NCBI GenBank assembly: GCA_032871835.1
Contig: CM065300.1
Coordinates: 7,645,768-7,709,767, forward strand
Direction of reading: 5' to 3'
Length of the DNA stretch: 64,000 bases
Origin: Dipteronia dyeriana
Lineage: Eukaryota > Streptophyta > Magnoliopsida > Sapindales > Sapindaceae
A program made the position numbers and the translations under genes. Every line of letters starts with the position of its first letter. Positions within the stretch are counted from its first letter, which is position 1. Of this stretch, positions 47,811-58,456 are shown one piece after another. The notes under the pieces were generated by a model. It worked only from the letters and a program-made list of their open reading frames with translations, did no database searches and had not been told where the DNA came from.

Positions 47811-48429
47811 TCATATCATTTCAATATGACATTGGTATACAAAAAATAATTAAAACGGCATCACTAATACATAAGTTGTACCACCATACATATACAAGAA
47901 GTGGAAATTGTGAGATATGTCACCTTTTTATGTGTGTGTTGTAATGATGTCACCGTTTTAATAACTTAAGTTTAAAAGACACCTATTATGGTGAACTACC
48001 AAAATTACCCTTAAATAATCTATTTTTATTCTCATTGTGCTTCTATCTACACTTTGAAAACGATAACTCCTCTCTCTCTAAAATAGTTGTCTGAAAATCG
48101 ATCTACAACTCATCTCTTTCCAAAAAACTTGTCTCTCTAAAAAACTTGTCTATCTCCAGATTCTGTTAAAAAAAATAACATATGTTTGTGATCTTCTTTT
48201 ATACATTACCATATATTTCTGTATGGTTTAACAATATATCAATTCGTTATAATTTGTTGTCTCAATCTTTGTATGAACATGTATGAACATTTAGTCTCCA
48301 GATTCTGTTCGAGACTTTTTTAAAATACTTCGAGCCTTTTTTATTAGTGTCCGAGTTATTTTGATATAATTCTGAGTTTTTTTTATACTATTCCAAATTT
48401 TTTTGATTTGTCTTCGAGTTTTTTTGTCA

Positions 48430-49160
48430 GAAAAGCTAGAATCAAGTAAACAAAAACTCGGGCACTTGGTAAAAAAAGCTTAGGCACTTGGTAAAAAAGC
48501 TCGATTCGAGTTTTTTTGCCAAGTGCCCAAGCTTTTTTTAATGGGTTTGAGTTTTTTTACCAAGTGCCCGAGTTTTTTTTTAACTTGCCCGAGCTTTTTT
48601 TTAACTTGGCAAAAATGCTCGAATCAAGTAAAAAAAAGCTTGGGCAGTTGGTAAAAAAGCTCGGGCACTTGGCAAAAAAGCTCGATTCGAGCTTTTTTAC
48701 CAAGTGCCCGAGCTTTTTTACACTTGATTCGAGACTTTTTGCTAAGTGCCCGAGCTTTTTTTTAATTCGAGAATTTTTGCCAAGTGTCCGAGCTTTTTTT
48801 TAACTTGGTAAAAAGTTTCGAATCAAGTGCAAAAAAGCTCGGGCACTTGGTAAAAAAACTCGATTTTTTTTAACTTGGCAAAAAAGCTCGATTCGAGACT
48901 TTTTGCCAAGTGACCGAGCTTTTTTTTAACTTGGTAAAAAGTCTCGAATCAAGTGCAAAAAAGCTCGGGCACTTGGTAAAAAAGTTCGATTCGAGCTTTT
49001 TTACCAAGTGCCCGAGCTTTTTGCACTTGATTCGAGACTTTTCGCCAAGTGCCAAAGCTTTTTTTTTAACTTGGAAAAAAGTCTCGAACAAGTGCAAAAA
49101 AGCTCGGGCACTTGGCAAAAAAACACGAGTGCACTGGGCAAAAAAGCTCGACCCCCGAAT
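48430..49160. repeat. Palindromic array of CTCGGGCACTTGG / CCAAGTGCCCGAG units
   Basis: The motif AAGCTCGGGCACTTGG and its reverse complement CCAAGTGCCCGAGCTT recur in both orientations, separated by A or T runs. Many are joined by the palindrome CTCGATTCGAG or by TTGATTCGAGACTTTT. There are about 20 motif copies. Long hairpins could form at several scales. ORFs here on both strands encode Phe/Lys/Cys-Pro-Ser-rich low-complexity peptides and are artefacts. Confidence 0.9.
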
Positions 49161-49565
49161 GTATCTGCGTAGTGCCTGAGTTTCAATGAAACTTTCTCTC
49201 TCTATTTCATAACTCTCACTATAAAAAAATGAATCAGATATTCTGATCAAACAACTATTGGGGGCATTTTTATCCGTTCACCATAATAGGTGTCTTTTAA
49301 ACATAAGTTATAAAAGCAGTGATAGTGTTGAAACTTCACCTCCAAAGAGTGCTATTTATTTTTTGAGCCCTATATAAGAATTAAAATATAATTTCTTATA
49401 CGGTAAAACCTATGTTGTACCACCAACTTCCAGTGCCAATGGACACTTCTGTGAATTGTGGTTTTCTTCTTCACATTTACTATACCTGTAAGGTCTTCGT
49501 GATCGCTTCGATGTTGCGAATGTTGCGGATGTTGCGGATGGGCATGGTTGAGGAGCCTGACAAGG

Positions 49566-49859
49566 CTAATCATTCTTACATGACACGTTATTGTCATTCT
49601 CAAATCTCGAACGAGCAATACCACTATTTGTGAAGGCCAATGAGCATAATTGTAAGTTGTATATAGCAGCATCAACTTTGGCAACATCTTGTACCAACTT
49701 CACCAAGGCATCATAACTCAAACCTCTATGAACATTGACCAATTTTATCATACCACCCTCGTAACAATTGCCCACCCAACTTCCACCGTGATAGATGACC
49801 AATTTCGTTGCACTCATATTCCTACATGTAAAGTAATTAACATTTAAAGTATTTGACAT
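49566..49859 (-). pseudogene. MuDR-type transposase N-terminal fragment
   Basis: The minus-strand frame reads ATKLVIYHGGSWVGNCYEGG, then LSYDALVKLVQDVAKVD and YNLQLCS. This is the N-terminal plant MuDR-family domain that precedes the transposase core. A short stretch continues in other frames to about 49400, and the DDE core is absent. It shows that the surrounding element descends from an autonomous MULE. Confidence 0.75.
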
Positions 49860-50225
49860 GTAATTTTAAAATGAACTGACATGTAACAAAACAGGATTTG
49901 GATAACATGTAACTTCAAAAATAGTCTGGCATGTAACTTCAAAAATAAACTAGCATGTAACTTCAAAAATAAACTAGCATGTAACTTCAAAAATAACCTA
50001 ACATGTAACTTCGAAAATAAACTAGCATGTAACTTGGGTATAAAAATAACTTAACATGTAACTTCGAAAATAACATGCATGTAACTTTAAAAAATGTTGG
50101 CATATAACTTTACAATAGTTGAGTTTCACTCTAAATCCAATTTACTGACAGACATGTAACTTTGTAATAAATTGACATGTAACATCAAATTGACCTGACA
50201 TGTAACATTAAAATAGCTTGGTATG
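49826..50225. repeat. Second ACATGTAAC cluster
   Basis: About a dozen ACATGTAAC or GCATGTAAC nonamers spaced by 15-30 bp, in the same orientation as the 47035-47810 array, near the other side of the Mutator-like element. Confidence 0.9.
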
Positions 50226-51206
50226 TAACTTGGAAACAAAAAATTACAGAACATGAATTTCACTCAAAATCGAAACCAATCTCTTTTTCTTCAAATCAAA
50301 CTTAATGATTCTTGTCAAAAACAAGTGAGAAAGGGTTACATACCTTCAAAAACAGTTGGGTTTCGGATATATATCTTCCTTTCAAGATTGTTGTGACCTA
50401 AATTAGTTGACAAAGATGAAATGTTAAGCCGAAATACAGAGACGAAGAGCCGAAATGATAAGACGAAGACCCAAAGTACAGAGACGAAATGTTGAGATGA
50501 AGACCCAAATCAGTTTAGAGAGAAAGATGCCTAAATCGGTGTAGGGAGATAGAGATGCCCAAATCGATGTAGAGAGCTAGAGATGCCCAAATAAGTGTAG
50601 AGAAATAGATAAAGACCAAATCGGTGTAGAGAGAGATGAAGACCAAATCGGTGTAGAGAGAGAGATGAATATGAACCAGAGAGAGAGAGATTAATCGGTG
50701 TCTAGAGAGAGAAAGATGAAAATTTAATTTTCAAACAAAAATGGAGGTTGAAGACACTAGTAAGCCAAATTTTTGGGTGGGAAATTTTGGATCAATTAAA
50801 ACAAAAGTGAGGGTACATTTGTCATTTCAAAGTTAAATATGCTAATTATATTAAAAAATAAACTTTTGACTAAAAACAATAACTCAATAAATTTTTGGGT
50901 TATTTCTTGTAATTTTTTTTCTCTCTCTCTCTCTATATATGTATATATATATATATATATGTTTGTTTTTTTGTGGTCAAAACTAATCTTATTTGAGGTG
51001 TTATGATAAACACTAGCATTACTTTTTACTTGTATTTTTAACCAAAACATTGTTTGTCTGCACAAAATTACCCCCAAATAAAAGTCATACTCGGATCTAG
51101 TGATTTAGGAGTCTTGTCCTGCAACTCGGATTCAACATGGTGCAACTTAACAACTTCTTTCGACGACTAGATCCCACGATAAAGGAGCCTTATCTTGAGA
51201 AAACGA

Positions 51207-51560
51207 GAGTTAAGTCAAAATCTTCAAGCTTAGCACTGTTTTTTGATGACAAAGAACATGCCCAACAGTTCGGCTATTGGACTTAAACAAGAGATGGTGA
51301 GAGATAAGGTAGAATTGCTACCAATGATTTATTCGAATCTGATTAGTGCATCTCTTTTTACTCATGAGGAGGAGGAGGTTGTTATATAAGGTAGAATTGC
51401 TCCCTCATGTTTGATGCGATGAGGGAGATAGGTTGTTAGTTATACTGCGATACTTGGTGGGTTGTATAAAGAGGGGAAATGGAGGGAAGCAGAGGATTTG
51501 TTTAAAGACATGCCTAGACAAGGTTGTACTCCTGATGTTGTTTCCTATAAGACTAAATTT
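51207..51560 (+). pseudogene. WNK-PPR chimeric pseudogene, unit 2 copy
   Basis: Bases 51207-51264 match WNK exon 7 (about 6301-6362). From about 51268 the sequence matches the PPR gene, first near 9470-9560 (GTTCGGCTATTGGACT) and then near 9703-9850. There is no Ty3 element, so this is the uninterrupted form of the unit 1 fragment. The frame is not open. Confidence 0.85.
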
Positions 51561-52050
51561 ACATTCAACTTGTATCCACAATTTGAAACCAAAATTTCAT
51601 AAATTGATTAATAAAAAAGTTATAAATCTTAAACAACTAACTTATACACAAGTATTTTTTTTCTTGAACTCATATATCAGTGATAAATAATGATATTTGG
51701 TGAGCTTCATCCATTAATTATCACCGTTCACTGAGGTATGGTTGTTTAAGTGATGATTTGAATATTTCTTCATTAATTTTTAATTCCATAACCTTGTTTT
51801 TTTTTTTGGATGTGTTACATAAATTTAGGGTTGTTTTGGGAAAGGGGAAGTATTCGAACTCACAATCTCGTGTTATAAGTATGAAGGATATGCCATCAGA
51901 CTAACTTGATCTCGTCATTATACAATAACCATTAACATTGGTTTGTTAGTTTATCCATGATGCGAAACAATTTTATTTATTTATTTTCTTTTATTTTCTT
52001 TTTTGTTTTTCTTTAAAGTGGAGATGAAATTTTCTATGTTAGTTTGATTG
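51561..52050. other. Non-coding DNA shared with unit 1
   Basis: Matches 18011-18433 and then 31569-31650, showing the empty site of the 13-kb nested insertion. It includes a segment with TTCGAACTCACAATCTCGTG that may be an old SINE or element remnant. No gene is seen. Confidence 0.7.
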
Positions 52051-52602
52051 CAGGGACGGACCATGGCAGAGGCCATGGCCATAAGGATTTTTTTTTTAAA
52101 AAAATAATTTATAATTTTATTATTAAAAAACAGTAGCAATGCCTATACTATGATCTATACATACTTTCTCCGCTACTCTAACCACTTTGCATTGTCTTTA
52201 TATTAAAAAAAATTATAAAAATATTAATATTAATAAAATTATAAAATTTCTCTGGTTTCTCTTTCTATTTTTTTAAAATAAAATAGTTACTTTTATTCAC
52301 ATCCTCATGTTTTTCTATATTTTTTTAATCCATCTCAAATTCTGGTTTTTTATACACATTTGAAAGTATAGTGACACTTCAAAGATATTTTGGTTGTTAG
52401 AGTATCTTCTCCGATGTAAGGAAGTCAACGACGAATACACTCTCATGATCTTTTTTTCAAATAGGTACGCTTTTACTCTTTTTAGTTTAACATTGTGAGA
52501 GAAATTGCTCGTTTGATTGTTTATGTTATTATTATATGTACCGTGAAAAAAATTGTTAGATACACTTCGGCCAGCCTAATATCAAACTTCTAGTTCCGTC
52601 CC
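52051..52602. mobile_element. hAT-like MITE
   Basis: Ends CAGGGACGGA and, reversed, AGGGACGGAA. Flanks TTTGATTG and TTTTGTTG match at 6 of 8 bases. It interrupts the block shared with unit 1, where no such element exists. Confidence 0.7.
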
Positions 52603-52984
52603 TTTTGTTGTGCACGTCTTCTTATGCGGTTAATATTTTTTTTTAACAATCAATTTATTATAGATAGGGGGCTTCGCTATAGTACAAACGGGTTAGATGT
52701 GTTGTACCGTACAAAGGAAAGAGAAGCAAAAGAAAATTTATTAAAATAACATTAAGTGGGTGAAAGCCCACAAATGCAATCGGTTTCAACCGGTTACTCT
52801 AATAAATTATTTATTTTATTATATATTTAATAATATAAATATACTACACAAAAAATATATTTAATTAAAAAAATTGTGTTATGAAAAAAATGATATAAAA
52901 AATACATAATTTTTTTTGGTACTATATTAAATAAATAAAATAAAATAAAAGTTTAAAAATTTTAAACTTCGAGAACAAGTTCAA

Positions 52985-54250
52985 TGTAGGTGAAACAAGT
53001 TTAACGTTTAGAGAAATGTTAGCTTGTTCAGTAAACAAGTCAACCATTTTTTTCATAAACAAGTTCAACGTATATTGAACATGTTTTACGTTATGATGGA
53101 CGTTAAACTCGTTCCCTAAACAAGTAAACGTAGATCGTGAAGAACAAGTTCAACGTATATTGAACAAGTTTAATGTTCAGATGAATTGTAAACTCGTTTC
53201 GTAAACAAGCCAACGTAAATCTTTATGAACATGTTCAACGTAGGTTGAACGAGTTTATCGTTCATCTAAAAATATTAAACTCGTTCACTGAACAAGTCAA
53301 CTTAAATCTTCATGAACAAGTTCAACGTAGGTTGAACGGGTTTTACCTTCATATCAACGTTTAACTTGTTCAATGAACAAGTCAACGTAAATCTTCATGA
53401 ACAAGTTCAACGTGTGGATTGAACAAGTTCAACGTTAAGATGAACCTTAAATTTGTTCGACTACAAGTCAACGTCAAGTTAACGTCAACCGTAATAAACA
53501 AGTTCAACGTAGTTGAAACGAGTTTAACGTTGATAATAAAGTTAAACTTGTTTTGTGAACAACTGAACGTAGATCTTAATGAACTAGTTGAACATTGTTA
53601 GAATGAGTCAAACGTTAAACCTGTTTACTGAACAAGTTGATGTAAAACACGTTATGAACAAGTTCAACGTAGTACGAACAAGTTGAACATTGCTGGGAAC
53701 GTAAAACTTGTTTACTGAACAAGTTCAACGTAATACGAACAAGTTTAACGTTACTGAGAACATTAAACTTGTTCATTGAATAAATTTACGAAAAAAGGTT
53801 ATTAACAAGTACAACGTTGGGTTAACAAGTTTAACGTTGACCTAAACGTCGAACATGTTCAATGAACCAATTAATGTTACAACCGTCATGAACAAATTCA
53901 ACGTAAAGTGAACAACTTCAACGTTTGTCAGACGTTAAAGTTGTTCATAGAACAAATGTATGTAAAAATAGTTATCAACAAGTTCAACATAGAGGGAATA
54001 CGTTGAACGTTGCTTTGAACGTTTCACTTGTTCTATGTACAAGTCAACGTTGAAATTCATAAACAAGTTCAACGTAGGTTGTACAAGTTTAACGTTCAAC
54101 TGAACCTTAAACATATTCGGTGAACAAGTTTACATAAACCGTAGTGAACATATTCAACGTAGATTGAACGAGTTGAACGTTCATATAAATGTTTAACTTG
54201 TTCAGTGAACAAGTTAACATAAATTTTCATGAACAAGTTGAACGTAATAT
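52985..54250. repeat. Minisatellite of GTTCAACGT / GTTGAAC units
   Basis: About 14 diverged copies of a roughly 85-88-bp unit, of the form ATGAACAAGTTCAACGTA, TTGAACAAGTTTAACGTT, AAACTTGTTC, TGAACAAGTCAACGTAAA. AAGTTCAAC and GTTGAAC elements within each unit are mutually inverted, so every unit can fold. No target duplication could be found for the host element. Confidence 0.9.
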
Positions 54251-55010
54251 ACCCAACTTTTCAATCTATACCCGATACATATGGTTCTTTGAATAGGCTA
54301 TTTTGGGTTGATTTCCTTCAATTGTTTGTATGTTTAACAAGTTTTACATTTCTCTTAACTGTGGTGACCAATTGACCAATTGACCAATTGAGGCGAGAAA
54401 GGAAAATAATACAAAATCGAGGAAGAAGCGACCTCCAGGCGACCTAGGCTAAGGTCACCCCATGGTCGCTTCTCCCTCGGTTTTGTAATCCATATCAGAC
54501 GATAACGACCAGAGGGTGACCAAACAGTAGGTCGCATTATGGTCGCTATCGTCTTGGGATTGGATTACAAAAATCGAGATGAAAGTGACCTCTAGGCCAC
54601 TTGTTCCCTATTATATAAGTGAAACGGCACTGTTTTAGTTGAAAACGGTCTGTTAAATGCGACATCCAGGTCACCTTGAAGTCACATTATTGCAAAAACA
54701 GCAATAAAAACCGTAGGTCGTGGGAAACATTTTCAAACACAAAAAAAGTGCAACATTAGTATTAGGAGGCAAGAAAAATAGTTTTTATTTATTTTTTAAA
54801 CCTTCGATAACCTTTAGTACTTAAGTACTTATTAACTTCTATGTACATATGTATCTTGGTCGAAAATAATCAAATACATATAATACATGTAGACGTAAAA
54901 ACATAAAACTTTAAAAACTAGTGAAAACATAAAACTTCTTTTTAAGTTAACAAATATTCATTTTTTGATAAAATAACAAATATTCATTTATCTATTGTTA
55001 ACCAAAAATT
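54251..55010. other. Non-coding DNA with short repeats
   Basis: Contains three tandem ACCAATTG units (54367-54390) and a set of GCGACCT/GGTCGC inverted motifs at about 54425-54610. No gene is seen. Confidence 0.6.
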
Positions 55011-57060
55011 TGTTCGGGGTGAGAAATTACAGCTAACACCCTTGAGACCGTTACTATAGAGGTGGTGGCCGGGGTAGGTACCCCGTACCTTGGAGAGATC
55101 TTGATAAGTAAAGGAGGATGATGCAGTAGGTAGGAGACAAGTCATCCCGCCCGTCGGGTTTCGTGCTTTTGGAGGAGATCTGGGAAGCTCGAGGTTCCCT
55201 TGCTAGTGTGAATGGGGTGATCCCGGTCCTTGTTCCCTGGTCCTGGTCCTGGTCCTGGTCCTTGGTCGTGGTCGAAACCCATCCTGGTACCTAGAGCTCG
55301 GATCTGGAGCCCGATTTCTTCTTGTAGTTCCCCGACCTAGATAACAAGTAAGTATGAGGGATTATCTAGCTTCAGTGTCGGATAGCTCGATTTCTTCCAT
55401 AGAGAGGATACAGAAGAGCTCATCGACTCTCTTCAAGCTGGTATGGGTGGTTTCTCCCCATCTTGATGTGTGACTTCGGCATGTAGATAGGAGGATAAGA
55501 GTGTTAGGTCTAACAGGGTAGGAATCTAGATTGTACACACATATACATACATAATACATGAGACAAATAAGAGAAACACAAGTCCTATGTAGAGGGAGGT
55601 TGACTGACTAAGGGGGAAAAAGTATCACGAATGATCACATGTTGAAAAACCCCAATGCAGTATCCAGAGGAAGGGGGAATACCCTTCCTTATGTATATAT
55701 CAAAGAATGCTCCGAGGAGCTTACACAATTGGTGAAATAATACAACTTAATTGCTCCGGAGAGCTTACAATGGTAACGTAATTTTAACCAATTCCGATAT
55801 ATTCCTGAGAGAGGTAATACATGTAGTAATCATGTAGAGAAAACTTATACGAAGTGTATAGACTTGCCTCGGGATGGTCGATTTTGGGATTAGAGATCCC
55901 ATACGTAGTCAGGTGTTGAATTATGTCTCGAATGTCGAAAATCGAGTCTGTATTGGAGTATGTATTTTAACGTCTTCTGTAATCCATTGCAGCCCCTTCT
56001 CATATGCCTTTTACATGTGTATTTATACATGGTGACTATCTTGACGTACAAGTCCAGGACTTTTGAATTGGTATTCTTTTCCATATTGAATACGATTATT
56101 CCTTTAATGTAGTTTATCGGCTTATAGCTAATATCTTGGAGGAGATGTGTTTGTTTTCTCTTCGGACTCTTCCTTCCTTGATAGACTGGATTTCCTGTTG
56201 TATTTGACCCCCAATAATCGGTTGTGTAGGATATCTTGAAGGCAAAGATAATTTGTTCCTCTTTGGACTCTTTTACTAATGGTGGCCATTAAAGAGTTGA
56301 ATATCCTCTCATTAATGGCGTTGATCAGCTCCATTAATATAGTTGACCTCATTAATAGGGTTGGCTACCTTCATAAATATAGTTGACCTCACTAATAAGG
56401 TTGACTACCTCCATTAATATATATGTCCTCATTAATGGTAATCATGAAAGTCAACTCCCTCTCTTGGAGGAGAACTCTGGTTCTATAGGTCACTTTGGCG
56501 AGGTACTATATAGAGGTTACCTGAGGTGATACTAGTGTCGAGGTACGCTCAAGTACTGTTCTTGCTACCGAAGACTTGATTTAACCATACCGGGATCTAA
56601 AGTGGATCTTACCCTAATTGTGTTGCCACTTTTTGGTGATGATTGGGCTTTGCGAGCTTCTTTCTACTCGGATAGGTTGAGATTATACCTTGACGAGGTA
56701 GAAAGGCATTTGCAAGACAAGTTCGCCACCCTGAAGGTTTCTTGGTGAAAGTAGAGATGGTAGTATGCTCCAGGAAAGTATCGCGAGATACCTCTGCCTT
56801 GGGGAACCCAGGTTCTTTAACGTCGACTTAGTATCGGGCTTCTATCCTGTCATAGGGAGCTTGTCGTGGTCATGTCGGGCTTTATTTGGCAAGCCCGGAT
56901 GCGTGTAAGATGCTCATATGGTATAGGCGGCCTCACCTTGCACTTCCAGGATTGCGTGGTAGCTCAACCTCGGGGACCTTAATATAAGTCTCAATTTAGA
57001 CCCTTGTATGAAGGCTCGGAAGTGAAAAATTTCTCCTTTGGTCCCTAGCTAAATTTGACT
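55011..57060 (-). mobile_element. LTR-like unassigned stretch
   Basis: A comparatively GC-rich block absent from unit 1. It starts TGTTCGGGG and has a minus-strand TATA-like GTATAAATA (reverse of 56020-56028), which suggests a leftward LTR or non-autonomous retroelement. It includes a (CCTGGT)n run at about 55243-55260 and three ATTAATATAGTTGACCTC-type repeats at about 56330-56440. No coding domain was recognised, and the right end and target duplication were not found. Confidence 0.35.
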
Positions 57061-57360
57061 ATTAACATCTATAAATTAATAAATCATTCATTTATCGATA
57101 AATAAATAGCCCCTCTAAAATAATAATTTTCTCTAGTCCCAACAATATTATTTTATGAGGGTTTAACTATATTTACTAAAACCACACCGGGAATCAAATA
57201 ATGTGAGTCTCACACACAACTAGGAATTAAATTCATCCCTCCATCATAAGGAATCAAACTCATTTCCTATATGAAACAAATTTCTTAACAAATATGAAAC
57301 AAATTTATGAATAAATATGCTTAACATGTTTGAAGGTTTTGATTTTCCCCTAGAGCGTTA

Positions 57361-57429
57361 ACCAAAGTTTGCAAGGAGGAAAAGCTTTCAAATGTCTTTG
57401 AACTTGTTGAAACCTTGACAGCTCCCTAA
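57361..57429 (+). pseudogene. PPR pseudogene, unit 2 copy, 3' end
   Basis: AAAGTTTGCAAGGAGGAAAA and the following GTCTTTGAACTTGTTGAAAC match the PPR gene near 10068-10125. The sequence breaks at the MITE, then resumes with GTTGACATCGTCAA (57747) and the PPR 3' untranslated motif at about 57774-57797. Continuity into the 3' flank shows that the copy arose from genomic DNA rather than from a captured exon. Confidence 0.85.
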
Positions 57430-57743
57430 GTGCTTTTTTGGTTGAGTTTTTTACTGTCTCAAAAGGTTTACGAACGTCTATTTAAATTTTTTATAGTTGT
57501 TTGGTTGAATTTTTATGATTGTCTATTTTAAATTGTGTAGAGACTAGTAGAATTTAAACCTCTACTAAACAAAAGCTCATGGGGAGATACTTCTCCAAAT
57601 AGGTCATTTTTTTTTAAAAAAAAAATCTACCAACCAAGCAACTGTATTTTTTTTTTTAAAAAAAAAACTATAATTCTTATATATCTACTACAAGTAAACA
57701 TTTTACCAATAAAAGTTATTCAAAAACTCAACCAAACAAGCTC
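57430..57743. mobile_element. Tourist-like (PIF/Harbinger) MITE
   Basis: Ends GTGCTTTTTTGGTTGAG and, reversed, GAGCTTGTTTGGTTGAG. A TAA target duplication lies at 57427-57429 and 57744-57746. It sits in the last codons of the PPR pseudogene. Unit 1 has a right-truncated copy at about 35068-35226, so insertion predates the duplication. A related relic is at 2555-2860. Confidence 0.8.
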
Positions 57744-58456
57744 TAAGTTGACATCGTCAACAATAATAGTGTGTTTTTGTCAATTGTAAACACAACTTTT
57801 TGGTTATATGATTCCTTCTTAGACATGATTATGGGATCATTCTATTTCCCAAAAGGAAAGGAGTTTGTTAGCTTGGTAGAAACGTGCAATTCATATCCAT
57901 ATGGTGTTCTTGTAAATGCAATGATGTTGGGAAACATGCACGAGACACTCTTTCCCGAGTCATATCTCCTCCGTTAATCCTCTTAAATTGTAGTAGTTTC
58001 GAAAACACAAAATAATCCATTTAGTCAATATGTTGTCCTATTATTAGTTTAACTAACTAAATTATTTGACTTGTAACTAATGAAACTAACTAAAATTCAA
58101 ATTCGAAAAATGTCAGACGAGTAATCGGTAAGTTCGAGGTTGTTGGTTCAAGTTTATCGGTATTTAAAAAAAAAAAAAAAAAAAATCAAATTTGAGCCCA
58201 CTTTCAACGGTTATAGCCTCAAGTTTCTAAAATTGGGCCTCACCCATTTTCCTACAAAGTTCCATTTAATAACCGACCCTGATAGAAACGGGTTCGGTTT
58301 TATAATTGAAACCGATCGGATCAGCAAACAGAGGCTTTTTCACTAGAAGGGTTAAAACCCTAAATACCGCCTCCAATTATCACACTAACAGATCGCGGTC
58401 TCACTTGGACTCCATTAGCGTCAGAAGCAGACTCTGCGAGGGAGAGAAAGAGAGAA
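57744..58456 (+). promoter_or_regulatory. RPS24 unit 2 upstream region and promoter
   Basis: Site II-like TGGGCC is kept at 58234-58239 and one telo box AAACCCTAA lies at 58355-58363. The position matching the palindromic unit 1 TGGGCCCA reads TTTGAGCCCA (58191-58200), and the second telo box is missing. Expression of the two paralogues may therefore differ. Confidence 0.75.

Larger units (their letters stand above)
45463..50930. mobile_element. Mutator-like element, about 5.5 kb, with transposase remnant and repeat arrays
   Basis: Compared with unit 1 (site near 12290-12300) about 5.5 kb is inserted here. The ends are long imperfect inverted repeats: AAAAAATTTATCGATTTATT and ATTTTTAGTC on the left, AAAAATTTATTGAGTTATTG and TTTTTAGTC on the right when reversed, over roughly 100 bp. 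The target was a TA run, so its duplication cannot be measured. Inside are a MuDR-type transposase N-terminal fragment (minus strand, 49566-49859), a possible LINE fragment near 46740-46920, and three repeat arrays. Confidence 0.8.

Noticed and set aside
48516..49250. Overlapping ORFs on both strands in the palindromic array
   Set aside because: Translations simply reflect the repeat (runs of Phe, Lys, Cys-Pro-Ser). An inverted-repeat array keeps frames open without selection.
52985..54250. CRISPR-like regular repeat array
   Set aside because: Plant nuclear context, units diverged over their whole length with no unique spacers, and no associated genes. It is a minisatellite.
57771..57977. 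68-codon ORF conserved with unit 1 at about 35285-35440
   Set aside because: The unit 1 counterpart is not open in the same frame. The match is due to the segmental duplication and lies downstream of the PPR pseudogene.
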